From assembly GCF_000159955.1 (NCBI RefSeq), contig NZ_GG695990.1:1-64000 (forward strand): DNA of 64,000 bases, given 5' to 3'. This document shows positions 55,418 to 63,003 of this stretch, piece after piece; position 1 is the first letter of the stretch; each line of letters begins with the position of its first letter. Made by a program: the position numbers and the translations under genes. This DNA is from Paenibacillus sp. oral taxon 786 str. D14. GTDB lineage: Bacteria; Bacillota; Bacilli; Paenibacillales; Paenibacillaceae. The notes beneath the pieces are model-generated. The model was not told the DNA's origin and made no database searches. It saw only the letters and a program-made list of their open reading frames with translations.

Positions 55418-55699
55418 ATGGCCCAATCTCAAGCCAAGAAGCATCGGCAAAAGCTCATCCGAGAAGGCAAACGTAGCCCGGAGCTCAGCCGCAGTCCATT
55501 TGCGTTCCAAGATCTGCGAACCCGCAAGACGAAAACAAAGCAGGAACAACTTCATCGGCAAAAATATAAGAACCACGCTTCCTTGTATGGAGACGATGGT
55601 TCTTATTATTTTAATCCTCGGAATCTATGCTTTTCGATACGGTTAAAAAGATCTCGTACATCGTACTTTCCTCCGACGTTTTGGTCTGGTGCTGCTTGA
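55418..55699 (+). CDS. Small very basic protein
   Basis: The first 60 residues are rich in Lys, Arg and Gln (SQAKKHRQKLIREGKRSPEL; KTKTKQEQLHRQKYKNHASL), so it probably binds nucleic acid. AAGGAGTGATG precedes ATG. The last 30 codons overlap the end of the convergent regulator gene by 89 bp and run through a hairpin that looks like a terminator (55570-55600). The real protein may therefore end earlier in relatives, with the C-terminus here changed by mutation. Confidence 0.65.
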   Translation: MAQSQAKKHRQKLIREGKRSPELSRSPFAFQDLRTRKTKTKQEQLHRQKYKNHASLYGDDGSYYFNPRNLCFSIRLKRSRTSYFPPTFWSGAA

Positions 55700-56183
55700 G
55701 AAACGCCGTGACCCAGTCCTGAAATTCCTTCGCCTCCTGCGGGGTCAGATACACGTGATCGGTGGTCAATTGCCCGGAAGACGTTTGCGAGCGGGATGCT
55801 TTCAAAAACCGCTTTTTGCTTTCATCATATAAATTGCTTAGCAGCTTCTCGGTTTCTGTCAAAGCAACCTGCCTCATGGAATCATCAAAATAACTCTTCT
55901 TAATCTGAATAGCCCCCTCATAGGGCTCATAGTACTTCGCCGTAATGCCGTTGATGATCTTCGTGTCCACGAGCTGCAGCAGGCCGATGCTCTCCAGTTT
56001 TTTGGCGTGATAATAGACCTTGGCTGGAACTTCCCCCATCTTATCTGCCACTTCCTTCATCGTTGCCGGACGATTTAATTGCTTAAATGTATCCAGGATT
56101 TGAAGGCGATACGGGTCAGAATAGATCCGAATGTCCTCCAGGGTTTTTAATTCCTTCACATTGTCCACCAGTAAGCCCCCCAC
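55611..56183 (-). CDS. ArsR-like winged-helix regulator
   Basis: This 190-residue protein has its winged-helix domain at about 15-75 (DPYRLQILDTFKQLNRPATM, KEVADKMGEVPAKVYYHAKK), followed by a helical C-terminal part. The GTG at 56183 is used here; GTG 56168 has a better-spaced GGGGGG and may be the true start. It lies downstream of an MFS gene on the same strand, a common regulator-pump pair. A palindrome upstream of the pump gene (57575-57595) may be its target. Confidence 0.85.
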   Translation of the reverse strand: MGGLLVDNVKELKTLEDIRIYSDPYRLQILDTFKQLNRPATMKEVADKMGEVPAKVYYHAKKLESIGLLQLVDTKIINGITAKYYEPYEGAIQIKKSYFDDSMRQVALTETEKLLSNLYDESKKRFLKASRSQTSSGQLTTDHVYLTPQEAKEFQDWVTAFLKQHQTKTSEESTMYEIFLTVSKSIDSED

Positions 56184-56258
56184 CCGAACCTTAAACGGTT
56201 GTCGTCATTGTTTTTAGTATAGCCTGGGTCTATCAAATGCGCAAAGCAGAGGAAGGCG

Positions 56259-57542
56259 TCAAATTTCCATAAAGCTTCGCTGCTTCAACAAGAGCAGTAT
56301 CGGGATGAGCAGGAGGCACCCAAAGCTCACATACAAGAGATGGACGGGCATCCATTCCCCTATCACCCCGGCCAGCGCACTGCCCGCAGGGATCGCGCAG
56401 GTGCAGACCATCGAGTATAACGCTCCGACGCGGCCAAGCAGTTCCTTGGGGACACTTTCCATAAAGTAGGTCGTGGATGGGGTGTTGCACAATGAGACGG
56501 AAAGTCCCATGCCAAAGGAAAATAACGCAGCCAAAACAAGCGGTTGAACCGGAATGACTGCAGGCAGGTACATCAGCGCATAGTTGGCTCCAAGCAGCAG
56601 GTAACCGGTGAGGATGAGCCGGCTTTTTTTGTAGGCGGAGCCTTTCTTGCCAATCCATAATCCGCTGACAATAGTCCCGCAGATTAAGCTAAACCCCATC
56701 AAGCTTAGGCCGGCAGGACCTGAACCTAAAATTTCATCAACATAGACGGCGTTTAGGACGTTAAACGGGGATAAGCAGAAGTTCACGAATGCCGCAGCCA
56801 TCACGATGGTTATCAGTAGCTTATTGGATACGAGATATTTTAACCCTGCTTTAAGTTCTTGAACAAAGGAGTTATCTGGTTGTGCAGCTTTGAGGTGAGG
56901 TGCAGGCGAAGTTGGGTTGGCGTTTGGGCTGGTGTTACGGATCAGCAGGATGAAGCCGGCCGCAAGGGTGAACGTAATTCCGTCAATCAAAATTGCAGCG
57001 GAGATGCCCAAAGTTGCAATAATGCCGCCGACGGTGGCCATGCCCGCTAATTCAGCCGCCCGCGAAGCGGAGGTGCTGAAGGAATTGCCGCTGAGCAGCT
57101 TTTCCTTGGGCAGCAGTTGGGGAACCAAAGCCAGCTCGGCAGGAGAGGCAAAGCATTCCAGCGTGGAGGTCAGAAAGGTCAGCATATAGAGATGCCAGGG
57201 GGCGAGCCAGCCTTGCCAATAGAGGAAGGCCGTGAAGCAGACGATGAGGCCGCGTCCCAGATAGGTGAACGCCGCGACCTTTTTCTTGGACCAGCGATCC
57301 ACCAGTGTTCCCGCGAAAAAGCTGAAGGCGATGTTAGGGATGAAATTGAGTGCAAACAAGGTGCCCATCATCAGTGTGGAGCCGGTCAGTCTGTATACCA
57401 TCCAGCTATAAGCAATCGAGTCAATGGAATCGCCAAAACGGGAAATTACACGAGCGAGCAAAAGGTACATAAACGGTTTATAAGCTGCCAGCTCACCGAA
57501 CCGGATCAACGGCTGGCTTTTGACGCGCACTTCTTGAGACAT
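56259..57542 (-). CDS. MFS transporter (drug-efflux-like)
   Basis: This 427-residue, roughly 12-helix carrier has an N-terminal helix set beginning YLLLARVISRFGDSIDSIAY, the loop motif GTLVDRWSKKKVAAFTYLG at about 79-97, and the middle loop about 205-225. It belongs to the MFS group that includes macrolide-type exporters; the substrate is unknown. ATG 57542 has AGGAGGAG upstream. It is co-transcribed with the regulator gene 75 bp downstream. Confidence 0.9.
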   Translation of the reverse strand: MSQEVRVKSQPLIRFGELAAYKPFMYLLLARVISRFGDSIDSIAYSWMVYRLTGSTLMMGTLFALNFIPNIAFSFFAGTLVDRWSKKKVAAFTYLGRGLIVCFTAFLYWQGWLAPWHLYMLTFLTSTLECFASPAELALVPQLLPKEKLLSGNSFSTSASRAAELAGMATVGGIIATLGISAAILIDGITFTLAAGFILLIRNTSPNANPTSPAPHLKAAQPDNSFVQELKAGLKYLVSNKLLITIVMAAAFVNFCLSPFNVLNAVYVDEILGSGPAGLSLMGFSLICGTIVSGLWIGKKGSAYKKSRLILTGYLLLGANYALMYLPAVIPVQPLVLAALFSFGMGLSVSLCNTPSTTYFMESVPKELLGRVGALYSMVCTCAIPAGSALAGVIGEWMPVHLLYVSFGCLLLIPILLLLKQRSFMEI

Positions 57543-57574
57543 GAACACTCCTCCTACACAATAAAAATGTTAAT

Positions 57575-57595
57575 ACGTTAAAAATATTTTTACGT
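57575..57595. promoter_or_regulatory. Putative operator upstream of the MFS gene
   Basis: ACGT lies on each side of an AT palindrome (core TAAAAATATTTTTA). It is 33 bp upstream of the MFS start codon and would suit the winged-helix regulator encoded in the same operon. Confidence 0.5.
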
Positions 57596-57744
57596 CAAGT
57601 TTATTTTATCGTTTTTTTGATGGAATGCAAATCTTTTTTTGGCGGGCTTGTCCGACGGGAAGCGGCGGCAAATTCCTCTACCCGTTGTTCCGGTGCGAAA
57701 CCAGGCAGGAGAAAGAAGGAAGGGCTTACAAAGTGCTTTGATTC

Positions 57745-57773
57745 TTGACTTTGCTGCGTAACCGTGATAAATT
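57745..57773 (+). promoter_or_regulatory. Promoter of the tRNA-Asn/tRNA-Ser unit
   Basis: TTGACT (57745-57750) and TAAATT (57768-57773) are separated by 17 bp, 24 bp before the first tRNA. Confidence 0.8.
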
Positions 57774-57797
57774 AAATGGTGTTCTCACTAATTTCGT

Positions 57798-57873
57798 TCC
57801 CCGATAGCTCAGTCGGTAGAGCACTCGACTGTTAATCGAGTTGTCACAGGTTCGAGTCCTGTTCGGGGAGCCA
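57798..57873 (+). tRNA. tRNA-Asn (GTT)
   Basis: A 76-nt cloverleaf whose acceptor stem TCCCCGA pairs with TCGGGGA. The anticodon loop CTGTTAA has anticodon GTT, the T arm has GGTTCGAGTCC, and 3' CCA is encoded. Confidence 0.97.
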
Positions 57874-57880
57874 TTTATAT

Positions 57881-57969
57881 GGAGAGATACCCAAGTGGCT
57901 ATAAGGGGACCCTCTGCTAAGGGGTTAGACTGCGTAAGCGGTGCGAGGGTTCGAATCCCTCTCTCTCCG
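57881..57969 (+). tRNA. tRNA-Ser (GCT)
   Basis: An 89-nt class II tRNA with a long variable arm. The acceptor stem GGAGAGA pairs with TCTCTCC; the anticodon is GCT. CCA is not encoded. It lies 7 bp after tRNA-Asn and is co-transcribed with it. Confidence 0.96.
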
Positions 57970-57989
57970 TTTTGAGATACATCATAATA

Positions 57990-58019
57990 AGAGCCTCCGG
58001 CGATCCGGAGGCTCTTTGT
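57990..58019 (+). terminator. Terminator of the tRNA-Asn/Ser unit
   Basis: An 11-bp perfect GC-rich stem (57990-58000 with 58005-58015) has a 4-nt loop and the tail TTTGTT. A weaker second hairpin (AAAGCC/GGCTTT, 58059-58085) follows. Confidence 0.9.
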
Positions 58020-58138
58020 TGTAAGAGGGATGAGAACCCTCAAATGGAGGGGGCGTCGAAAGCCGTCCAGATTCCGGAGGGCTTTTTCGTGTTTCGCGGG
58101 TGAATCGCAGGAAAACAAAAATTTTGTAAAATTAGGGC

Positions 58139-58167
58139 TTGCAAGCCGAAAATCTTTTTGCTATACT
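58139..58167 (+). promoter_or_regulatory. Promoter of the tRNA-Glu/tRNA-Leu unit
   Basis: TTGCAA (58139-58144) and TATACT (58162-58167) are 17 bp apart, 36 bp before tRNA-Glu. Confidence 0.8.
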
Positions 58168-58203
58168 CAATTTTGTCGCCGCTTCTAGTGGTGATTAAGC
58201 TGT

Positions 58204-58278
58204 GGCCCGTTGGTCAAGGGGTTAAGACACCTCCCTTTCACGGAGGTAACAGGGGTTCGAATCCCCTACGGGTCACCA
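58204..58278 (+). tRNA. tRNA-Glu (TTC)
   Basis: A 75-nt tRNA whose acceptor stem GGCCCGT pairs with ACGGGTC. The anticodon loop CTTTCAC has anticodon TTC, and 3' CCA is encoded. Confidence 0.96.
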
Positions 58279-58308
58279 TCCTATTTCTTTGATTCATCAA
58301 TTTCATAT

Positions 58309-58391
58309 GCGGTAGTGGTGGAATGGCAGACACGCTATCTTGAGGGGGTAGTGGGCGTACGCCCGTGGAGGTTCGAGTCCTCTCTACCGCA
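58309..58391 (+). tRNA. tRNA-Leu (GAG), copy 1
   Basis: An 83-nt class II tRNA. The acceptor stem GCGGTAG pairs with CTACCGC; the loop TTGAGGG gives anticodon GAG. No CCA is encoded. It is identical over its whole length to the gene at 61780. Confidence 0.96.
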
Positions 58392-58403
58392 TCCTAAGAA
58401 AGT

Positions 58404-58435
58404 GAAGAACCTTGCGTTTAGCAAGGTTCTTTCTT
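58404..58435 (+). terminator. Terminator of the tRNA-Glu/Leu unit
   Basis: A 12-bp perfect stem (58404-58415 with 58421-58432) and a pyrimidine-rich tail follow tRNA-Leu. Confidence 0.85.
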
Positions 58436-58461
58436 CATATGCCTGAAGGCATAGGCAAGGG

Positions 58462-59313
58462 CTAGATTTCGAGTAAGGTACGAATCGCATAAGCCACTCC
58501 ATGTTCGTCATTGGTTCGGGTGACCGATGTGGCCAGGCGCTTGATTTCATCTACGGCATTTCCCATGGCAATTTTGGTTCCTGCGACTTGAAACATGGAT
58601 ATATCATTATAGCTGTCGCCAATCACGACGGTATTGGTCAAATCCACTCCCAAATGACCGGCGAGAAATTGCAAAGCGTTACCTTTGTCGGTTTCCTTCG
58701 CGATGACCTCTACGATATGCTTGGCAGAGGAGGTCGTTTGCACCTGCGGCTGGCCGTTAAAATGCTGCGTGATTTCGTCGAGTTTGTCTTCGTTATAGGT
58801 AAACACCAAAAGCTTATACACAGGCCGCTCTTGCTCTATTAGCTGCAGCGGATGGTCGATTCCCTTGAAACCAAATTGAACGAATTGGATTTTGGCGCTC
58901 TCCCACAACCGGTCCCGATCGACCTCTGGATTTGCGCTGACCAGCATATCCATTTCAGCCAGCAGCTTTTGCTCGCCGTTTGAAGGGGAATAGATGGCTT
59001 CCGGACAAAAGATTTCGAAATAGACGTCCTGTTTCAGCAAATAACGAACGGCTTCCGCGGCAGCGTCCGGGTGAATTGGCGTTTCCCGCAGCAGCTTTCC
59101 TTCCCGGTCGAAAACCTCCGCGCCATTGGATGCGATAATGGGGATGGACAGCTCCCCGGTTAAATATCTGGCGTCAAAGCTTGCTCTACCGGTACAAAGC
59201 GTTACGGTATGCCCCTGGTCCACGGCATGTGAAATGGCGTCCAAGCCGTGGGAGCTCGGGCGGCTGTTCGAGGTAAGCAGCGTTCCGTCCAGATCTACAG
59301 CGATCAGTTTCAT
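58462..59313 (-). CDS. Cof-type HAD phosphatase
   Basis: This cytoplasmic HAD-superfamily hydrolase (283 residues) dephosphorylates sugar phosphates or cofactors such as FMN. Motif I is DLDGTLL (nucleophile D8); GDSYNDISM (about 231-239) is motif IV, with the conserved Lys in TDKGNALQFLAG. The cap is the C2 type of the Cof family. AGGAGG lies 9 nt before ATG. It stands alone between the tRNA genes and azlD. Confidence 0.93.
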   Translation of the reverse strand: MKLIAVDLDGTLLTSNSRPSSHGLDAISHAVDQGHTVTLCTGRASFDARYLTGELSIPIIASNGAEVFDREGKLLRETPIHPDAAAEAVRYLLKQDVYFEIFCPEAIYSPSNGEQKLLAEMDMLVSANPEVDRDRLWESAKIQFVQFGFKGIDHPLQLIEQERPVYKLLVFTYNEDKLDEITQHFNGQPQVQTTSSAKHIVEVIAKETDKGNALQFLAGHLGVDLTNTVVIGDSYNDISMFQVAGTKIAMGNAVDEIKRLATSVTRTNDEHGVAYAIRTLLEI

Positions 59314-59411
59314 TGTTTGTTTCCTCCTATCCTTCCATCATTGGTGAGGGTTATCTTTTGGTTATGAGTATAAATTATGAAATGCATTTCAGGTCAAGGA
59401 GAGATCAAAAC

Positions 59412-59732
59412 GTGGCAACTCAGCTTTGGATAATTGTTCTGATTGGAGCAGGAACCTATTTATTACGGGCAGGTTCCTTGGTATTAGGCAGCCGGATCCG
59501 ATGGTCCGATTCTACGAAGGAATGGCTGGCGTACGTGTCGCCTGCCGTGCTTGGCGCGCTGATCGGGCCGCTGCTGCTGCTCGAAGATGGAAAGTGGATT
59601 CCGCTCTCGGATAACCTGATGCTGTTTGCCGCTATTCCTACGATGATCATCGCCTGGTGGTCACGCCGTCTTCTGTTAACAGTAACCGCCGGCGTGCTGT
59701 TTTATGCTGGTTTTCACGCTTGGATTGGCTAA
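59412..59732 (+). CDS. azlD: AzlD-type branched-chain amino acid exporter subunit
   Basis: This 106-residue membrane protein has four hydrophobic helices (LWIIVLIGAGTYLLRAGSLVLG and on). It pairs with AzlC to export branched-chain amino acids or analogues. The GTG start at 59412 is supported by AAGGAGAG about 8 nt upstream; an in-frame ATG at 59367 has no good ribosome site. It precedes azlC here, whereas azlC usually comes first. Confidence 0.88.
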   Translation: MATQLWIIVLIGAGTYLLRAGSLVLGSRIRWSDSTKEWLAYVSPAVLGALIGPLLLLEDGKWIPLSDNLMLFAAIPTMIIAWWSRRLLLTVTAGVLFYAGFHAWIG

Positions 59733-59770
59733 ACAGGATAGAAAGATAGATAGAGGGAGAGGAAGCAGTC

Positions 59771-60511
59771 ATGAACCGGTCGAAACGAAGTGAAGAGATT
59801 CAAAAGGCGCTGCGGGATGCGTTTCCGATTATGCTGGCTTATTTTCCATTGTCCATGACTTATGGTGTGCTTGCTGCGGCGGGAGGATTGCCCGGGGGAA
59901 TGGCCGTATTCAGTTCGGTATGGATCTTCTCGGGAGGGGCCCAGTTTATGCTGCTAGGCATGTTAGCATCCGCTGCGGCTCCCGTGACGATCGTAACGAC
60001 ACTGCTGCTGTTAAACATGCGTCATGTCCTTTATGGGGCAACGATGGGGCCTTACCTGGCGACATGGCGGGAGTCCCCGAAATGGCTGGCAGCGATCGGC
60101 CTAACCGACGAAGGGTTCGCGGTCACTTCCAGCCGGGCAGCCCAAGGGGAGCCCATTTCGCCTTCTTATTATATAACTTTTGCGCTGGCGATTTATGGAT
60201 CGTGGATTGCCGGTACAGCGGCAGGCACCGGATTGGGGAGTTTCGTCACCGCAGAGCTGGCTGAAGTCTTAACTTTTGCGCTGCCGGCGCTCTTTATCGC
60301 CTTGCTTGCCGGGGGCGAGCGTACTTTGCCATTCCTGGCCGCAGCCGGCTGCGGGGCAGTGCTCGCCACTTTGGCAGGGATGCTTCAGCTTGGGGGGATC
60401 GGCCTGATCGCCGGAGGTTTGGCCGGCGCTACACTTGGGCAGCAGCTCAGCCGAATCCTATCACGGCGTTCGAAGGCCGCCCGGGACAAAGCTGAACGTG
60501 CGATTCGCTAA
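59771..60511 (+). CDS. azlC: AzlC-type branched-chain amino acid exporter subunit
   Basis: This 246-residue membrane protein has seven or eight helices. The family opening AFPIMLAYFPLSMTYGVLAAAGGLP and the segment LLNMRHVLYGATMGPYL are typical. GAGGGAGAGG lies before ATG. It is co-transcribed with azlD (38-bp gap). The C-terminus is basic (SRRSKAARDKAERAIR). Confidence 0.93.
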   Translation: MNRSKRSEEIQKALRDAFPIMLAYFPLSMTYGVLAAAGGLPGGMAVFSSVWIFSGGAQFMLLGMLASAAAPVTIVTTLLLLNMRHVLYGATMGPYLATWRESPKWLAAIGLTDEGFAVTSSRAAQGEPISPSYYITFALAIYGSWIAGTAAGTGLGSFVTAELAEVLTFALPALFIALLAGGERTLPFLAAAGCGAVLATLAGMLQLGGIGLIAGGLAGATLGQQLSRILSRRSKAARDKAERAIR

Positions 60512-60530
60512 TGCTAAGCGTTTTGTGTAA

Positions 60531-61163
60531 TTATTCTTGCTTGGGCGGCAAGTCCAGATTTGAGGAATATTTGGGATATAATGCCCGGATGCAATCAGGA
60601 CAAATGTCGTGCGTAAATTCCGCGTGCGTATGCTTGATCAAGTAAGCTTCGGTGGTGCACCACATGTTGTCTTCATCCTTGATCTTCTTACATACGGCAC
60701 AAATGGGAAGCAGTCCCCGGAGCGTGCGGATATGTGCGAGTTCATGCTGGATTTGAAGTTGCAGACGCTTCAGCCGGGTGATGTTGGTACAGGTGATCAC
60801 GATGCCTTGAGGCGAAAAGGGGTTTTCTTCCGCATATGGGGTTAATTCGGCAAGAAACCATAACTCAGCATCTTTGGTAGGGGCCTTGAATTCAAATTCA
60901 AACCTCTCGGTTTCCCCGCTTAAGATTTTCGAAAATTGCTCCAACAGCAGATGGGGGTTAAAATAAGTATGATCATGCGGCCCATGCTGAAAAAACTGAA
61001 AAACATTTAATCCGGGCCGTGCCCAGCCCGGAGCAACGCCCAAAAAGGCGGCTCGGTTGGCCCAAGTTCGGTTGACAGAGATGATCGTTCCATTTGGTTC
61101 TATGATTGCAACGCTCTGATTCAAAGAATGATAGGGTGCCTTCCATTGGGGATTGTCATTCAT
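60531..61163 (-). CDS. PAS protein with a C-terminal four-cysteine module
   Basis: This 210-residue cytoplasmic protein starts from ATG 61163 (AGGAGCG 7 nt upstream). A PAS domain (about 12-130; SVAIIEPNGTIISVNRTWAN, PQGIVITCTNITRLKRL) is linked by a helix (LQIQHELAHIRTLRG) to a module LLPICAVCKKIKDEDNMW ... FTHDICPDCIRALYP. This ICxxCKxI ... CPxC module occurs at the end of many bacterial PAS/GAF signalling proteins and probably binds a metal. No kinase, cyclase or DNA-binding domain is attached. It is divergent from an XRE regulator. Confidence 0.88.
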   Translation of the reverse strand: MNDNPQWKAPYHSLNQSVAIIEPNGTIISVNRTWANRAAFLGVAPGWARPGLNVFQFFQHGPHDHTYFNPHLLLEQFSKILSGETERFEFEFKAPTKDAELWFLAELTPYAEENPFSPQGIVITCTNITRLKRLQLQIQHELAHIRTLRGLLPICAVCKKIKDEDNMWCTTEAYLIKHTHAEFTHDICPDCIRALYPKYSSNLDLPPKQE

Positions 61164-61348
61164 GGCGGGTACGCTCCTGTCATGAAACTGAGGGCAGTCT
61201 TCCGACCTATTAAGTACTTGCCGGCGCTGTGTTAAGATATAGACATAGTTCCAGCATTTCACTTTATTATAAACGTATTTAAGTCGTTTCACAACTTTTA
61301 AATTACTTAAAAACGTCATCAAAGCTGTTGAGGAAGGTTGGAGAGAAG

Positions 61349-61711
61349 TTGTCAATCTACGAACGTATTGAACTGCTGATCAAAAACGCCGGAATGACGA
61401 AAAAGGCGTTTTGCCTCGAATTGGGGATCAGTACCGGGAACTTCGGGGATTGGAAGCGGGGAAAGTCCACGCCAAGTACAAATAAATTGATTGAGATCGC
61501 TGCTTTCTTCGATGTCAGCCTGGACTGGCTCATGACTGGAAAAGAGAAACAGGCGGAATACGTGCAGGACCAAAGAACGGAATATATCTCCACCGATAAA
61601 GACTGGATTTCGTTCATCGGCACGTTAACCGAAGCCGAGCGAGCTTTCGTTCGGGAATATATCGAGTTTGTTCGTTACCGGAGGCGAAAGTCCGGCCGGA
61701 TGGACAAATAA
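61349..61711 (+). CDS. XRE-family helix-turn-helix regulator
   Basis: This regulator is about 120 residues long. The helix-turn-helix lies at about 14-50 (MTKKAFCLELGISTGNFGDW, LIEIAAFFDVSLDWLMTG), followed by a short acidic region and a helical C-terminus ending in a basic run (RYRRRKSGRMDK). The start is uncertain: TTG 61349 fits the usual N-terminus (IYERIELLIKNAGM), while TTG 61328 adds seven residues. It is divergent from the PAS gene, perhaps as a functional pair. Confidence 0.85.
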   Translation: MSIYERIELLIKNAGMTKKAFCLELGISTGNFGDWKRGKSTPSTNKLIEIAAFFDVSLDWLMTGKEKQAEYVQDQRTEYISTDKDWISFIGTLTEAERAFVREYIEFVRYRRRKSGRMDK

Positions 61712-61717
61712 TTCCAC

Positions 61718-61746
61718 TTTACTTTTGAATACTGCGAAGCTATAAT
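61718..61746 (+). promoter_or_regulatory. Promoter of tRNA-Leu copy 2
   Basis: TTTACT (61718-61723) and consensus TATAAT (61741-61746) are 17 bp apart. Confidence 0.75.
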
Positions 61747-61779
61747 AACCATGTTCGTCTGAACCTAGACTTAACATGC

Positions 61780-61862
61780 GCGGTAGTGGTGGAATGGCAG
61801 ACACGCTATCTTGAGGGGGTAGTGGGCGTACGCCCGTGGAGGTTCGAGTCCTCTCTACCGCA
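61780..61862 (+). tRNA. tRNA-Leu (GAG), copy 2
   Basis: An 83-nt tRNA identical to the copy at 58309-58391. Flanking sequences differ almost at once on both sides. It has its own promoter and terminator and no encoded CCA. Confidence 0.96.
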
Positions 61863-61870
61863 TTACAGAA

Positions 61871-61905
61871 GAACTTCTCGGAGGGATCCGGGAAGTTCTT
61901 TTTTT
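61871..61905 (+). terminator. Terminator of tRNA-Leu copy 2
   Basis: The stem GAACTTCTCGG (61871-61881) with CCGGGAAGTTC (61888-61898) has one mismatch and is followed by T7. Confidence 0.93.
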
Positions 61906-62018
61906 GCTTCTCATCGATTGGGGTGGGCGTGCGGCGTATGGGATGGTGATTTTTTGCACATTCTAATAAAATCTTGCGCAAAGTGCGTCAAATCAGGCCG
62001 TTTGGGCAGGTTTTCAAG

Positions 62019-62047
62019 TTGACACGCCGATAAAAATTCATTAATAT
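62019..62047 (+). promoter_or_regulatory. SigA-type promoter
   Basis: Consensus TTGACA (62019-62024) and TAATAT (62042-62047) are 17 bp apart, 58 bp before the start codon at 62105. Confidence 0.75.
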
Positions 62048-62104
62048 GTCTAAGTACTAAAAGAGCTGCGCTCTGGAACGAAATTTGATAATACGGGTGA
62101 TAAC

Positions 62105-62380
62105 ATGGCTTACAGACCGAATGTTGTAAATGTAACCAAGGCCGGCAGCAACGAAAATGACGGATTGTACGAGTTTATCGTGAATCTGGCCGATGGTACG
62201 GCGTGCCGCGTGTTTTACCACCGTAATCCCGAATGGCGGTTAACCAACGTCAGCAGGCTGCAAAAGACACCTTGCCCGGTCTGCCGTAAAGACTTCATTT
62301 GCGGATGTATGGAGAAGTTTACGGATGAAATCAACCGTCAGATGGTAGAGGGACAGTGGCTCGACAAGCTTACGTCCTAG
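62105..62380 (+). CDS. Small cysteine-containing hypothetical protein
   Basis: I do not recognise this 91-residue protein. A beta-rich N-terminal half (NVTKAGSNENDGLYEFIVNL, ACRVFYHRNPEWRL) is followed by a Cys cluster CPVCRKDFICGCMEKF (about 57-72) that could bind zinc, and a helix at the end. GGGTGAT lies close upstream of ATG. It has its own promoter and terminator, which supports it being real. Confidence 0.75.
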   Translation: MAYRPNVVNVTKAGSNENDGLYEFIVNLADGTACRVFYHRNPEWRLTNVSRLQKTPCPVCRKDFICGCMEKFTDEINRQMVEGQWLDKLTS

Positions 62381-62410
62381 TAAGAACGCTATGGCCAGCT
62401 GGCGACAGCA

Positions 62411-62437
62411 AGCACGGGAAATGTCCCGTGCTTTTTT
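62411..62437 (+). terminator. Intrinsic terminator
   Basis: The 8-bp perfect stem AGCACGGG/CCCGTGCT (62411-62418 with 62425-62432) is followed by T6. Confidence 0.95.
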
Positions 62438-62494
62438 CATATCTTCTATAGATGAGATTTGCGTTACCCGCAAACAGGAGAGGGGGCCAAGAGC

Positions 62495-62920
62495 ATGTCA
62501 GGTCAACCGGATGAACGGAATGAGCATGTGATCTTATTTGACGGCGTCTGCCATTTATGCCAGGGAGCGGTCAAGTTTATCATTAAGCGTGACCCGGCTG
62601 GGCGGTTCCGCTTTGCCTCTTTGCAGTCACAGGCCGGGAGCCGGCTGCTGCAAGCTGCAGGAGCGCATGAGGAATCATTGGACAGCGTCGTGTTGATTGA
62701 ACGCGGAACCTATTATATCCGCTCAGATGCGGCTCTGCGCATTGCTAGAGGCTTACGGTACCCCTGGCCCCTGCTGTACGCGCTGATCGTCGTCCCGAAG
62801 GGGCTTCGGGATGCAGTCTATCAATTCATCGCCAAACATCGTTACCGTTGGTTTGGGAAGGACGAAACCTGCCTCGTGCCGACCCGGGAGCTGAAGGAGC
62901 GGTTTTTGGAGGATGGGTAG
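62495..62920 (+). CDS. DCC-family thiol oxidoreductase (DUF393)
   Basis: This 141-residue thioredoxin-related protein starts from ATG 62495 (AGGAGAGGGGG upstream). The family motif DGVCHLC (about 16-22) contains the redox cysteine pair, followed by the F-x-I-x-R-D-P pattern (KFIIKRDPAGRFRFASLQS) and the conserved RYRWFGK near the C-terminus. The family's partner proteins are unknown. It is predicted cytoplasmic. Confidence 0.93.
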   Translation: MSGQPDERNEHVILFDGVCHLCQGAVKFIIKRDPAGRFRFASLQSQAGSRLLQAAGAHEESLDSVVLIERGTYYIRSDAALRIARGLRYPWPLLYALIVVPKGLRDAVYQFIAKHRYRWFGKDETCLVPTRELKERFLEDG

Positions 62921-62947
62921 GGTTAAACGGAAACTATGAAAAAGCTC

Positions 62948-62976
62948 TTGTCTATCATCCATAATTGTGATATTCT
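62948..62976 (+). promoter_or_regulatory. Probable promoter of the TadZ-like gene
   Basis: TTGTCT (62948-62953) and TATTCT (62971-62976) are 17 bp apart. The transcript would begin near 62983 and run through the structured leader at 63004-63064. Confidence 0.55.
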
Positions 62977-63003
62977 TACTGTAAAATTTAGGAATATAGA
63001 AAC

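Noticed and set aside
58309..61862. tRNA-Leu copies as ends of an integrated element
   Set aside because: No integrase, phage or plasmid gene lies between them, and the copies are complete genes with separate promoters, not a gene plus a 3' fragment.
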